Below are positions 1 to 7,207 of a DNA stretch of 16,246 bases, piece by piece. This DNA comes from an uncultured Clostridia bacterium (lineage in GTDB: Bacteria > Bacillota > Clostridia > Christensenellales > Borkfalkiaceae), in contig CAKQSI010000046.1 of the NCBI GenBank assembly GCA_934272745.1, positions 1 through 16,246 on the forward strand, in the 5' to 3' direction. The stretch's first letter is position 1, and each line of letters begins with the position of its first letter. The translations under genes and the position numbers were made by a program. A model generated the notes under the pieces. That model searched no databases and was not told the DNA's origin. It was given only the letters and a program-made list of their open reading frames with translations.

Positions 1-31
1 CCCCCCCCGCCGGCGCGTTTTTTATAATTTT

Positions 32-143
32 CAGGAGCATAAGAGTTTTTGATAGTTCCTCAGGCAAGTGAGGATTTTTTAATTTTTCAGGCGGTGAGGG
101 TTTTATTATTTTACAGGCACTGATAAATCGGCGGCTTTTCAGG
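32..143. repeat. Degenerate tandem repeat, period about 26-29 bp
   Basis: CAGG cores begin at 32, 61, 88, 114 and 140, so the spacing is 29, 27, 26 and 26 bp. Most units follow the pattern CAGGC, then a TGAG-like block, then a T-rich stretch. The copies have diverged. No coding region is convincing here, and its function is unknown. It may be an old non-coding tandem repeat that continues to the left of the window. Confidence 0.5.
57..80 (+). terminator. Possible short rho-independent terminator
   Basis: TCCTCA (57-62) and TGAGGA (69-74) form a 6-bp stem around a 6-nt loop, followed by T6 at 75-80 and more T-rich sequence. It could end a plus-strand gene lying left of the window. The hairpin is short and sits inside the degenerate repeat, so it may be a by-product of that repeat. 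From here to the AraC promoter (81-360) I see no supported gene. Confidence 0.35.
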
Positions 144-360
144 CGCGGGGGTGCCGCTCCTTTCCACGCAACGCCCGAAAGCCTCCGGGCGCCATTCTTT
201 TCCTCGCTGCCCCGAACGCCCCTCGCGAAAAAACCGAAAACCGACGTCTTTCCGTATCCGATGACGGCGATTCGATCCCCATCGTAAAATCGGTTTTCCC
301 TGTCAAAAATTCAGATTCTTGCTTCATTGAAAAACGAAATAAGTAAAATTCAAAAAAGGG

Positions 361-395
361 TTGCATTGCGCGCCCGGACGTGTTACAATTCTTTT
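361..395 (+). promoter_or_regulatory. Sigma-A promoter of the AraC-family gene, extended -10
   Basis: The -35 is TTGCAT (361-366), the spacer is 17 bp, and the -10 is TACAAT (384-389). A TG dinucleotide at 381-382 gives an extended -10. Counting from the -10, the predicted transcription start falls on about 396, which is the A of the chosen ATG. There would then be no 5' leader, and no Shine-Dalgarno sequence is visible. Confidence 0.6.
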
Positions 396-1181
396 ATGAC
401 AACCAAAACCGCAAAACAATCTGAAAACGTTTACGAACCCGCTCCGGACGAAAGCAGTTTTCTGTATATCAAAAAACACCGGCAGTTCAGCACCGAAACG
501 CTGACGCAATTTTGCCATTTTCACGACGCTTTTGAGTTGATTTTCGTAAAAAGCGGCACTTTCGGCGTGCGCTGGGGCGGAAGGGAGCGCATTCTGACGC
601 GCGGAGAAACGGCGTTCGTCGATTCCTTTTCCCCGCATTTTTACTTCGACACCGACCATAGCGAAGCCTATATCGTCGTCATCGGGAAAGATCTGATCGT
701 GGGTTTTGACCAGAACGAAACCTTCCCCCCGCTTTTGGCGAGCGAAGAATGTTCCGCGAAAATCTGCGATTATATCGACTCCGTGGGGGACGATTTTACA
801 GCCAACGAGTCCATGCGGGCGGGCGTCGCAAACACCATTATGGGGTATTTAAGAATCTGCTTTCCCACCGTCCGGCGAACTTACGAGCGCGCCTCGGAAA
901 CCATGATCGAGGTGCTGAAATATATCGACAAAAATTTTGCGGAAGACCTTTCTTTAAAGGGTCTTTCCGCGAAATTCGGGTACGTTCCCAACTATTTTTC
1001 CGATCTTTTCAACAAGTTCACCGATATGCACCTCAAGGAATACGTCAACCGCCGCAGGGTAAACGAAGTCGTTCGCTTAAAGGCGTTGCGCCCGGACGAG
1101 CCGTTGTTCCGCCTGTCTACGGAATGCGGCTTTAAAAGCGAAAAAACCTTTTACCGCGCGTATAGAAAGTATAAAAGGTAG
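396..1181 (+). CDS. AraC-family transcriptional regulator (cupin-like N-terminus plus AraC HTH)
   Basis: This is a 261-residue DNA-binding regulator. Residues about 168-260 form the typical AraC double helix-turn-helix, with the family-typical stretch LSLKGLSAKFGYVPNYFSDLF and the second helix region ending FKSEKTFYRAYRKYK. The N-terminal part (about 30-130), with HFHDAFELIFVKSG and alternating beta-like strands, fits the cupin-type effector domain of sugar- or signal-responsive AraC proteins. The ATG at 396 is chosen because the frame can otherwise start only at a TTG at 327, which would lie upstream of the promoter. Neither start has a ribosome binding site, and leaderless initiation at 396 fits the promoter position. 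The second HTH is slightly short at the C-terminus, but no frameshift is seen. The ligand and target genes cannot be read from the sequence. No sugar or transport operon lies beside it, so it may act elsewhere. Confidence 0.85.
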   Translation: MTTKTAKQSENVYEPAPDESSFLYIKKHRQFSTETLTQFCHFHDAFELIFVKSGTFGVRWGGRERILTRGETAFVDSFSPHFYFDTDHSEAYIVVIGKDLIVGFDQNETFPPLLASEECSAKICDYIDSVGDDFTANESMRAGVANTIMGYLRICFPTVRRTYERASETMIEVLKYIDKNFAEDLSLKGLSAKFGYVPNYFSDLFNKFTDMHLKEYVNRRRVNEVVRLKALRPDEPLFRLSTECGFKSEKTFYRAYRKYKR

Positions 1182-1274
1182 CGATTCTGTGCAGCCGTCA
1201 CAAATATAGAAACTCCGCATAAAAAGTATAACAGGCAGCAATTCCTCGCTGCCATCATAAACAAGTAACTCCGC
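1164..1274. repeat. Two-copy imperfect direct repeat, about 56 bp, over the end of the AraC gene
   Basis: The end of the AraC gene and its trailer (about 1164-1218) resemble the next stretch (about 1220-1274). Both have an AAAGTATAA start, a GGYAGC block, then a GCAGCC or GCTGCC block, and both end in ACTCCGC. The second copy forms a GGCAGC/GCTGCC hairpin (1234-1239 with 1248-1253). It looks like a local duplication that has since diverged. Confidence 0.55.
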
Positions 1275-1306
1275 GCCGCATTCCCGCGCGCGGGGCTGCG
1301 CTTTTT
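1275..1306 (+). terminator. Terminator after the AraC-family gene
   Basis: CGCA (1277-1280) pairs with TGCG (1297-1300), enclosing a GC-rich inner stem built on the palindrome CCCGCGCGCGGG. T5 follows at 1302-1306. Its position about 95 nt past the AraC stop codon suits an intrinsic terminator. Confidence 0.6.
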
Positions 1307-1374
1307 CGCCGAAAACCGCTTTCTCTTACACTAAAGAGCAGCCAGCCGGTTTTCATCGGAAAAAAAACGAATTT

Positions 1375-1405
1375 TTTGCCCGGAGGCGTTCCGCAAACGG
1401 GCAAA
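1375..1405. other. Inverted repeat ahead of the deacylase gene
   Basis: TTTGCCCG (1375-1382) and CGGGCAAA (1398-1405) are perfect 8-bp arms separated by 15 nt. They lie 58-88 nt upstream of the start at 1463. This could be a leader hairpin or an operator. I see no clear -35/-10 pair for the downstream gene, so its role is undecided. Confidence 0.4.
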
Positions 1406-1462
1406 CCGCCGCCTTTTCTACGGAAAAAATACGTTCCGAAGCAGTACAAACAGAGGGTCCTT

Positions 1463-1945
1463 ATGGAAAAAATAAAAGAAAAAACCAACGCTATCCGTGC
1501 GCTGGAGCAAAAGAAAATTCAATACAAGTTTCACGATTATACGGCTTCGGGCGCTATTTCGGGCGTAGACGTTGCGAGCGCCCTGGGCGAACCGGCGGAA
1601 AAGGTATATAAAACGCTGGTAACCGTCGGCAAAAGCGGCGGACATTACGTGTTCGTTATCCCCGCCACTAAGGAACTCGACCTGAAAAAAGCGGCAAAAA
1701 CCGCCGGAGAAAAGAATATCGAGATGCTGAAAGCCAAAGACCTGCTGCCGCTGACGGGCTACGTCCACGGCGGCTGTTCTCCCATCGGAATGAAGAAACT
1801 TTTCCCCACCTTTTTAGACGATTCGGCAAAAGACCTGCCCGCAATTTTCGTCAGCGGCGGAAAAATCGGTTTTCAGATAGAACTCTCGCCCGAAGACCTG
1901 AAAAAACTGGTGCCGTTTACCTTTTCCGTCCTCACGGCGGAATAA
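1463..1945 (+). CDS. ybaK: YbaK/EbsC-family Cys-tRNA(Pro) deacylase
   Basis: This 160-residue cytosolic protein matches the usual length of the YbaK/EbsC group. Family members hydrolyse mischarged Cys-tRNA(Pro) and so protect translation accuracy. Visible family features are VYKTLVT, with a lysine (K50) in the position of the conserved active-site lysine, VIPATKELDLKK, and GGCSPIG (103-109), the conserved GGxSPxG loop, followed by the C-terminal IFVSGGKIGFQIEL strand pair. The ATG at 1463 has an AGAGGG ribosome binding site at 1452-1457 and gives the family-typical N-terminus (TNAIRALEQKKIQY). The open frame extends further upstream but without family similarity. It is a single gene between AraC and TetR regulators. 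No terminator is obvious after it, so low-level readthrough into the TetR gene is possible. Confidence 0.92.
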   Translation: MEKIKEKTNAIRALEQKKIQYKFHDYTASGAISGVDVASALGEPAEKVYKTLVTVGKSGGHYVFVIPATKELDLKKAAKTAGEKNIEMLKAKDLLPLTGYVHGGCSPIGMKKLFPTFLDDSAKDLPAIFVSGGKIGFQIELSPEDLKKLVPFTFSVLTAE

Positions 1946-1972
1946 TTTTTCGGGCGGAAACGGCAACTTGCC

Positions 1973-1986
1973 GCATTGAACAATGC
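1973..1986. promoter_or_regulatory. Possible operator palindrome in the ybaK-TetR gap
   Basis: GCATTG AA CAATGC is a perfect 14-bp palindrome. The 228-nt gap (1946-2173) holds no gene. TetR-type repressors bind palindromes of about this size, often near their own gene, but this site is nearly 190 nt upstream of the TetR start. No matching copy is seen at the oleate hydratase promoter, so its assignment is weak. Confidence 0.25.
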
Positions 1987-2173
1987 CGGCACCGCGGATT
2001 TGCAAGCAATTTGCGGAAAAACTCGGGGGCAGCCGGCAGACAGTATCCAAACGAAAAACCGGACTTCGTCTTCCGTCCACATTATACGCGCGCCGCAGAT
2101 TTTCGGGCAAAAGCACGCAGCCTTTGCAAATTTAAACCGGCGGGCAAACAAAACCGCTTTTGGAGGAATTTTT

Positions 2174-2731
2174 ATGAGCGACATCACCAAAAAAGCGATC
2201 TCTGCTTCTTTAAAAAATCTTTTAAAAGAGAAAAAACTCAACAAAATCACCGTACAGGACATTGCGGACGATTGCGGCATTAACCGCCAGACTTTTTACT
2301 ATCATTTTCAGGACATTTATGATCTGGTGGAGTGGACGTGCATCGAAGACACCGAAAAGGCGCTGAAAGAAAACCGCACTTATGAAACCTGGCAGGAAGG
2401 TTTTTTGTCCGTCTTTGCGCTGGCAAAAAAGGATCAGATTTTTATCGACAACATCTATCGTTCGGTTTCTTTGGAAATGCTGGAACAATATCTGTACCGG
2501 CTGGTTTTCCCTCTGCTTAAAAACGTGGTGGACGAAAAATCCCAAGGCTTCCCCGTGCGGGAAGAAGACAAAAAATATATCGCCGACTTTTATAAATACG
2601 CCTTTGTAGGCATCCTTCTGGAATGGATCCGGGACGACATGGCAGAACGCCCCGAAGACGTCGTGGCGCGCGTCAGCAACATTGTGAGCGGCACTATCGA
2701 ACAGGCGCTGCACAACTTTACGGGCAGATAA
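2174..2731 (+). CDS. TetR-family regulator, DhaS-like
   Basis: This is a 185-residue TetR-type regulator. The N-terminal helix-turn-helix occupies about residues 22-46: KITVQDIADDCGINRQTFYYHF carries the TetR signature, with the recognition helix INRQTFYYHF. The SDITKKAISASLKNLL lead-in and the FQDIYDLVEW stretch resemble the DhaS-like subgroup of TetR proteins with an all-alpha C-terminal domain. The ATG at 2174 follows a strong GGAGG (2162-2166). The open frame runs 66 codons further upstream but lacks family features there. The next gene in the same direction is the oleate hydratase, with its own promoter, and a terminator separates them. The simplest reading is a regulator that controls the hydratase, with a fatty acid or acyl derivative as candidate ligand. 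That link rests only on adjacency. Confidence 0.88.
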   Translation: MSDITKKAISASLKNLLKEKKLNKITVQDIADDCGINRQTFYYHFQDIYDLVEWTCIEDTEKALKENRTYETWQEGFLSVFALAKKDQIFIDNIYRSVSLEMLEQYLYRLVFPLLKNVVDEKSQGFPVREEDKKYIADFYKYAFVGILLEWIRDDMAERPEDVVARVSNIVSGTIEQALHNFTGR

Positions 2732-2762
2732 GACCGCCTTTTCCGCACCAACCACAGCGCCG

Positions 2763-2817
2763 TTTCCGCCGACGCGGAAAGTACCGTCCTTGCGCCGCTG
2801 CCGTCAAAACCGGCAGC
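2763..2817. other. Two small hairpins after the TetR gene
   Basis: TTTCCGC/GCGGAAA (2763-2769 with 2774-2780, 4-nt loop) and GCTGCCG/CGGCAGC (2797-2803 with 2811-2817, 7-nt loop) lie in the 3' trailer of the TetR gene. Neither has a T-tract. They could protect the mRNA 3' end. The rest of the 2732-3042 gap holds the terminator at 2934 and the start of the hydratase promoter, but no gene. Confidence 0.35.
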
Positions 2818-2933
2818 CCCGTCTTGCCACGCAACCCTGTCGCTATCCCGGTCTTGCCGAAAAGCCGAACGCCGGCAGAAAAACGGAACGCCGCCTAAGG
2901 GGCAGAGTACGCCGCCTTTCCATACCCCTTCCT

Positions 2934-2961
2934 GCCGGGCAAAACGCCCGGCTTCTTTTTT
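2934..2961 (+). terminator. Terminator of the TetR-family gene
   Basis: GCCGGGC (2934-2940) and GCCCGGC (2946-2952) form a perfect 7-bp GC stem with the loop AAAAC, followed by TTCTTTTTT. It is a textbook intrinsic terminator and makes the TetR gene and the oleate hydratase separate transcription units. Confidence 0.88.
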
Positions 2962-3042
2962 AGACAAAATACGCCTTCTGTCAAAAAATTGTACGGTTTT
3001 CCCCCGGTGTAATATTTTTGGACAACCCGCGAAAATCGTCTG

Positions 3043-3071
3043 TTGTAATTTGGTGTTCCGCGCGCTATAAT
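3043..3071 (+). promoter_or_regulatory. Promoter of the oleate hydratase gene
   Basis: The -35 is TTGTAA (3043-3048), the spacer is 17 bp, and the -10 is a perfect TATAAT (3066-3071). Transcription would start near 3078, giving a leader of about 27 nt that contains the GGAGGG ribosome binding site. A TetR repressor would probably bind at or near this site, but I see no clean palindrome over it. Confidence 0.75.
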
Positions 3072-3104
3072 GCAGGCACAAAACACAAACGGAGGGTTTT
3101 TACA

Positions 3105-4889
3105 ATGTATTATGGATCCGGAAATTACGAAGCATTTGCCCGTCCGGTAAAACCGGAAGGCGTAGACGGCAAATCCGCCTATATCATCGGCACGGGACTT
3201 GCCGGACTTTCGGCGGCGTTCTTCCTTGTCCGCGACGGACAGATGAAAGGGGAACACGTTCATCTTTTGGAAAAACTGGACATCACCGGCGGTTCCTGCG
3301 ACGGCAGAGCCGTCCCGAAACAAGGGTTTTATATGCGCGGCGGCAGAGAAATGGACAACCATTTCGAAGTGATGTGGGAAATGTTCCGCGACGTTCCCTC
3401 GCTGGAAAACCCCGGACTTTCCGTCCTGGACGAATATTACAGACTGAACAAAAAAGATCCGAACTATTCGCTTTGCCGCGCAACCGTAAACCGCGGCGAA
3501 AACGCGCATACGGATAACAAATTCGGCATGAACAAAGCCGCAGCCTTACAGGTCGGCAAACTGTTCATGACCCCGGAAGAAGACCTGGAAGACAAAAAAA
3601 TCAGCGACTTTTTCGACGACAATTTCTGGAACAGCAACTTCTGGCTGTACTGGCAGACCATGTTCGCTTTCCACACCTGGGATTCCGCCCTGGAAATGAA
3701 ACGCTACCTGCAAAGATACGTGCATCACATCGACGGGCTGCCCGACTTTTCCGCTCTGCGGTTTACCAAATACAATCAGTACGAAAGCCTGATCCTGCCC
3801 CTGCAAAAGTACCTGGAAGCGCGCGGCGTCAAGGTGGAATACGGCATGGACGTTAAAAACGTCGTGTTTGAAAAGAGCGGCAAAAAGAAGGTCGCGAAAA
3901 AAATCGAATACGTCAAAGACGGAAAGAAAGGCTCGATCGACCTTTTGGAAAGCGACCTGGTGTTCATCACCAACGGCTGCTGCACCGACACCAGCTGCTA
4001 CGGCGATCAGACGCACGCGCCCGACCTTTCCAAAGTGAGAAAGGGCGGCGGCGAATCCTGGGATCTGTGGAAAAACATCGCCATTCAGGACCCCGCGTTC
4101 GGCAATCCGGACAACTACTGCATGCACCCGGACGAAACCAACTGGATGAGCGCCACGGTAGAAACTTCGGACGACGAGATCATCGGTTACATCGAAAAGA
4201 TCTGCCGCAGAGATCCGCGTGCGGGCAGAGTTACGACGGGCGGCATCGTCACCGTAAAAGACAGCGTGGACAACTGGTATCTGTCCTGGACAATCAACCG
4301 TCAGCCGCAGTTTAAGGCGCAGGATAAAAATACCGTCCTCATCTGGCTGTATTCGCTCAACACCGACCGTCCCGGCAATTACGTCAAAAAGCCTATGCGC
4401 GCCTGCACGGGCGAAGAGGTCTGCCGCGAATGGCTGTACCACATCGGCGTTCCCACGGAAAAGATCAACGATTACGCCAAAAACAGAGCCAACACCACCA
4501 CCTGCTACATGCCCTTTATCAACGCGTTCTTCCGCCCGCGGAAAAACAGCGACCGCCCCAAGGTGGTGCCGGACGGCGCGGTCAACTTTGCCTTTATCGG
4601 TCAGTTTGCCGAAACCCCGAGAGATACCATCTTTACCATCGAGTACTCGATGCGTACGGGCATGGAATCGGTGTATACGCTGCTTGATATCGACAGAGCC
4701 GTCCCCGAAGTCTGGGGCAGCGTTTACGACGTCCGCGAACTGCTGCGCGCCGTTTATTACGCGCTTGACAAGCAGCCTGTTACCAGCATGAAACTGACCT
4801 TTAAGGAAAAAATGCTGCTGAAAGCCGTAAAGAAAAACGTCAAAGGCACAGACATGGAAAAACTGATCAAGGAAAGCGGCATTTTATAA
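3105..4889 (+). CDS. ohyA: Oleate hydratase (myosin-cross-reactive-antigen family), FAD-dependent
   Basis: This is a 594-residue protein of normal family length. Oleate hydratases add water to the cis-9 double bond of unsaturated fatty acids such as oleate, giving 10-hydroxystearate. They use FAD as a structural cofactor and act at the inner face of the membrane. The N-terminal Rossmann motif GTGLAG (residues 29-34) binds FAD. The RGGRE motif (78-82) supplies the conserved glutamate E82, and Y201 in KRYLQRYVHH sits where the family's catalytic tyrosine is found; from memory these match Staphylococcus aureus OhyA numbering. The C-terminal part keeps AFIGQFAETPRDTIFTIEYSMRTG (family-typical) and a basic tail. 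The ATG at 3105 has GGAGGG at 3091-3096. The frame's earlier possible start at 3018 lies upstream of the promoter. Its likely role is detoxification of host or dietary unsaturated fatty acids, possibly under the adjacent TetR regulator. Confidence 0.97.
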   Translation: MYYGSGNYEAFARPVKPEGVDGKSAYIIGTGLAGLSAAFFLVRDGQMKGEHVHLLEKLDITGGSCDGRAVPKQGFYMRGGREMDNHFEVMWEMFRDVPSLENPGLSVLDEYYRLNKKDPNYSLCRATVNRGENAHTDNKFGMNKAAALQVGKLFMTPEEDLEDKKISDFFDDNFWNSNFWLYWQTMFAFHTWDSALEMKRYLQRYVHHIDGLPDFSALRFTKYNQYESLILPLQKYLEARGVKVEYGMDVKNVVFEKSGKKKVAKKIEYVKDGKKGSIDLLESDLVFITNGCCTDTSCYGDQTHAPDLSKVRKGGGESWDLWKNIAIQDPAFGNPDNYCMHPDETNWMSATVETSDDEIIGYIEKICRRDPRAGRVTTGGIVTVKDSVDNWYLSWTINRQPQFKAQDKNTVLIWLYSLNTDRPGNYVKKPMRACTGEEVCREWLYHIGVPTEKINDYAKNRANTTTCYMPFINAFFRPRKNSDRPKVVPDGAVNFAFIGQFAETPRDTIFTIEYSMRTGMESVYTLLDIDRAVPEVWGSVYDVRELLRAVYYALDKQPVTSMKLTFKEKMLLKAVKKNVKGTDMEKLIKESGIL

Positions 4890-4976
4890 CCGCCGGAAAG
4901 CCCGGTACAGGACGACCTCTCTGCAAAACAAGAAAATCTCCGACTTAAAACAGACGCGCGGTAAAATCTGATGAAT

Positions 4977-5054
4977 AACGCCGTCCGACAGAACAACGCC
5001 GTCCGACAGAACAACGTCGTTTGACAGAATAACGCCGTTTGATAGAATAACGCC
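4977..5054. repeat. 18-bp tandem repeat, four units plus a partial fifth
   Basis: Units begin at 4977, 4995, 5013 and 5031. The first two are identical (AACGCCGTCCGACAGAAC), and the third and fourth differ by C-to-T-type changes. A fifth start, AACGCC (5049-5054), forms the left edge of the hydratase terminator stem. The divergence gradient suggests stepwise expansion away from, or towards, the terminator. The rest of the gap to 5220 holds only the terminator and T-rich sequence. Confidence 0.9.
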
Positions 5055-5090
5055 CCGTCCCTTGCAAAGGGACGGGGCGTTTTATTTTTT
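5049..5090 (+). terminator. Strong terminator of the oleate hydratase gene
   Basis: A perfect 15-bp stem (5049-5063 with 5067-5081) has a 3-nt loop and is followed by a T-rich tail to 5090. It lies between the convergent hydratase and flotillin genes. On the minus strand the sequence after the stem lacks a T-run, so termination should favour the plus direction. Confidence 0.92.
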
Positions 5091-5220
5091 ACTTTCCTTG
5101 GGGGTTTTATTTTTTTACTCCCCTTACGGAGCGTTTTTGGTTTTAATACCGTTTCGGAGTCCTGCGCGCAAGCGGCAAGGCAAACTGCCCGGCGTTCACC
5201 CTTTCTCAAAAAACGGAAAC

Positions 5221-6690
5221 TTATTCTTTCTCCGTCTTCTCCTTCTTTGCGGCGGCTTTGCCGGCTACGGCACCCGCAATCAGGGCGCCGAGGTCAATGC
5301 CTGTCGATTCCTTCATGCCGTCCATCACCTGATTGGCGCTTTGCATGACGTCTTTGATGAGTTTGGTGGAATTGCCGTCGCCGTACATCACGATCTTATC
5401 GGTCTGCGCAAGGGGAGCCGCAGCGGACTTGACCACCTCGGGCAGGGCGCGCAGATACATTTCGAGGACGGAAGCCTCGCCCATCTTTTTCTGGGCGTCC
5501 GCCTTTTTCTCGATGGCGTCGGCTTCCGCTTCGCCTTTGGCTTTGATACCGGCGGCTTCCTGCTCCATCGCGTAGCGCGTTGCTTCGGCAACGGCTTTTC
5601 TGGCTTCCGCTTCCTGCAAGGCGTCGTACTTTTTGGCTTCCGCCGCTTTAAACTGTTCAAACTTCTGCGCTTCGGCGTTCTTCTGCCGGCGGATCAGGTC
5701 GGCTTCCGCCTCTTTTTCCGCTTTGTACAGCATTGCGTCGGCTTGCTTGCGGATCTCTGCGTCCAGTTGCTTTTCCTTGATGGAAATTTCGCGTTCGGCA
5801 ATCTCCGCTTCCTTTTCCTTTTTGGCGATGTTGGCGTTTGCGGCGGTAATTTCGATGGTCTTGCGCTGCGCTTCCTGCTGAATGGAATACGCCGCGTCCG
5901 CTTCCGCGCGCTTGTTGTCCGCACGAATCTGCATTTCGGCGCGCTGTACGTTGAGTTCGGCGTTCTGTTCCGCGATCTTTTTCTGCGTTTCCACCTTAAC
6001 GGCGTTGGCTTCTTCTTCCGCATGGGCGGAAGCAATCGCGATGTCGCGCTGCGCGTTGGCTTTGGCAATCTGCGCGTTTTTGCGAATCTGTTCTACGTTG
6101 TCGATACCCATGTTTTCGATGGTGCCGGCGTTGTCGCGGAAGTTCTGAATGTTGAAGTTGACCACCTCGATCCCGAGTTTTTCCATATCGGGAACGACGT
6201 TTTCGGTGATTTTTTTGGCGACGCCCTGACGGTCCTGCACCATTTCTTTCAAACCGACCGAGCCGACGATCTCGCGCATGTTCCCTTCGAGGACCTGCGT
6301 GACCAGACTGACCAGTTCGTCCTGCGTTTTGCCGAGCAGCGCTTCCGCCGCGCGGTCAAGCAGTGCGGGATCGGACGAAATTTTGATGTTCGCAACGCCG
6401 TCCACGTTGACGTTGATGAATTCGATGGTGGGAACGGCTTCGCTGGTTTTGACGTCTACCTGCATTACTTTCAACGAAAGTTTATCCACTCGCTCGAAAA
6501 ACAGAATGCGCCAGCCGGCTTTTCCGATCAGAATGCGGCGTTTGCCCCTGCCGGAAATGATGTACGCAGTGTCGGGCGGCGCTTTCATATAGCCGCCGAT
6601 CAGAAAAATCAGCAATACGGCAAGCAACGCCGCCCCTACGATGACCACCGGGAATACCCAGCCTTGCGCCGCAAGCAGTAAATTCGTCAT
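5221..6690 (-). CDS. floT: Flotillin-like SPFH-domain membrane protein
   Basis: This 489-residue protein is close to the length of Bacillus FloT. Flotillins organise functional membrane microdomains and affect membrane fluidity, signalling and secretion. Residues about 12-33 are one hydrophobic membrane segment. The SPFH/PHB domain follows (about 40-190, with GKAGWRILFFERVDKLSLKVM and GIEVVNFNIQNFRD). Residues about 195-400 form a long Ala/Glu/Lys-rich coiled coil (many AEAE, KAEAEA and EAQ repeats), and the C-terminal part (ALPEVVKSAAAPL, QTDKIVMYGDG) is typical. The ATG at 6690 follows AGGAGG (6698-6703). The open frame continues 162 codons upstream but crosses the promoter there. Flotillins often have an NfeD-like partner gene beside them; none is seen here. 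The gene has its own promoter and no cotranscribed neighbour. Confidence 0.95.
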   Translation of the reverse strand: MTNLLLAAQGWVFPVVIVGAALLAVLLIFLIGGYMKAPPDTAYIISGRGKRRILIGKAGWRILFFERVDKLSLKVMQVDVKTSEAVPTIEFINVNVDGVANIKISSDPALLDRAAEALLGKTQDELVSLVTQVLEGNMREIVGSVGLKEMVQDRQGVAKKITENVVPDMEKLGIEVVNFNIQNFRDNAGTIENMGIDNVEQIRKNAQIAKANAQRDIAIASAHAEEEANAVKVETQKKIAEQNAELNVQRAEMQIRADNKRAEADAAYSIQQEAQRKTIEITAANANIAKKEKEAEIAEREISIKEKQLDAEIRKQADAMLYKAEKEAEADLIRRQKNAEAQKFEQFKAAEAKKYDALQEAEARKAVAEATRYAMEQEAAGIKAKGEAEADAIEKKADAQKKMGEASVLEMYLRALPEVVKSAAAPLAQTDKIVMYGDGNSTKLIKDVMQSANQVMDGMKESTGIDLGALIAGAVAGKAAAKKEKTEKE

Positions 6691-6704
6691 GTTTTTTCCT
6701 CCTT

Positions 6705-6735
6705 TTTGCGGGAACCTCTTTGCGGGAACCCCGCA
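6705..6735 (-). promoter_or_regulatory. Leader hairpin and 14-bp tandem repeat next to the flotillin ribosome binding site
   Basis: Two 14-bp units, TTTGCGGGAACCTC and TTTGCGGGAACCCC (6705-6718 and 6719-6732), touch the ribosome binding site at 6698-6703. On the minus-strand RNA, TGCGGG (6730-6735) can pair with either of two CCCGCA copies. The near copy (6721-6726) makes a tight hairpin; the far copy makes a larger one ending just before the ribosome binding site. Translational tuning is possible but unproven. Confidence 0.4.
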
Positions 6736-6845
6736 GGTTTTGCGGCATACTCCGGCGGAAAGATTTTGGCTTTTCCGCTTTTCGTTTACCGCGACGATTT
6801 CGCACGGGGGAAACGCTCCCTTCTCCGTTTCCCGCCTATGATTAC

Positions 6846-6875
6846 AGTATACAGGATAGCCGTATCTTTTGTCAA
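6846..6875 (-). promoter_or_regulatory. Promoter of the flotillin gene
   Basis: Read on the minus strand, TTGACA (6875-6870) is a perfect -35, the spacer is 18 bp, and the -10 is TATACT (6851-6846). The predicted start near 6839 gives a leader of about 150 nt before the ATG at 6690. From here to 7012 I see no gene. Confidence 0.78.
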
Positions 6876-7012
6876 GGGTTCCCGAAAAAATCCGCGGCGG
6901 ATACGTTTTCCTCTTCTTTCTTCCCTCACCCGAAAAAGCCGCGCCGGCAAAGAAAGCCGGCGGCAAAACTACCGATCGTTTCTCTATGCGGCGGGCAGCC
7001 TCGCTCCCCGCA

Positions 7013-7049
7013 TAAAAAACGGCGGGGAGAAACTCTTTCCCTCCCGCCG
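7013..7049 (-). terminator. Terminator downstream of the amidohydrolase
   Basis: On the minus strand a long imperfect hairpin (7049-7020) has CGGCGGG pairing with CCCGCCG and an inner AAA/TTT stem, followed by T6 (7019-7014). It lies about 190 nt after the amidohydrolase stop codon and separates that gene from the flotillin promoter. Confidence 0.78.
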
Positions 7050-7207
7050 AATGCAGCAAATGCCGTACGTTTCGCGCCGCCGCTCGCCGGTTGTCTGCAC
7101 CTATTTTGTACGGCGCGGCGCCGCGTTCCTGCACCGAAATCCGGCTCCCCGTCCTACCCTGTGCCGGGCACGGCAACTCTTATCCTCATATTATGGCGCT
7201 GTGCCCG

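Noticed and set aside
32..143. CRISPR array
   Set aside because: Units are diverged and adjacent, with no constant repeat separated by unique spacers, and no cas genes are in the window.
139..366. 75-codon minus-strand frame left of the AraC gene
   Set aside because: It has no ribosome binding site and no recognisable features, and it overlaps the AraC promoter.
5062..6681. 539-codon plus-strand frame opposite the flotillin gene
   Set aside because: It is a shadow of the Ala/Glu-rich flotillin coding sequence. The protein reads as low-complexity Phe/Gly/Arg and has no start signal.
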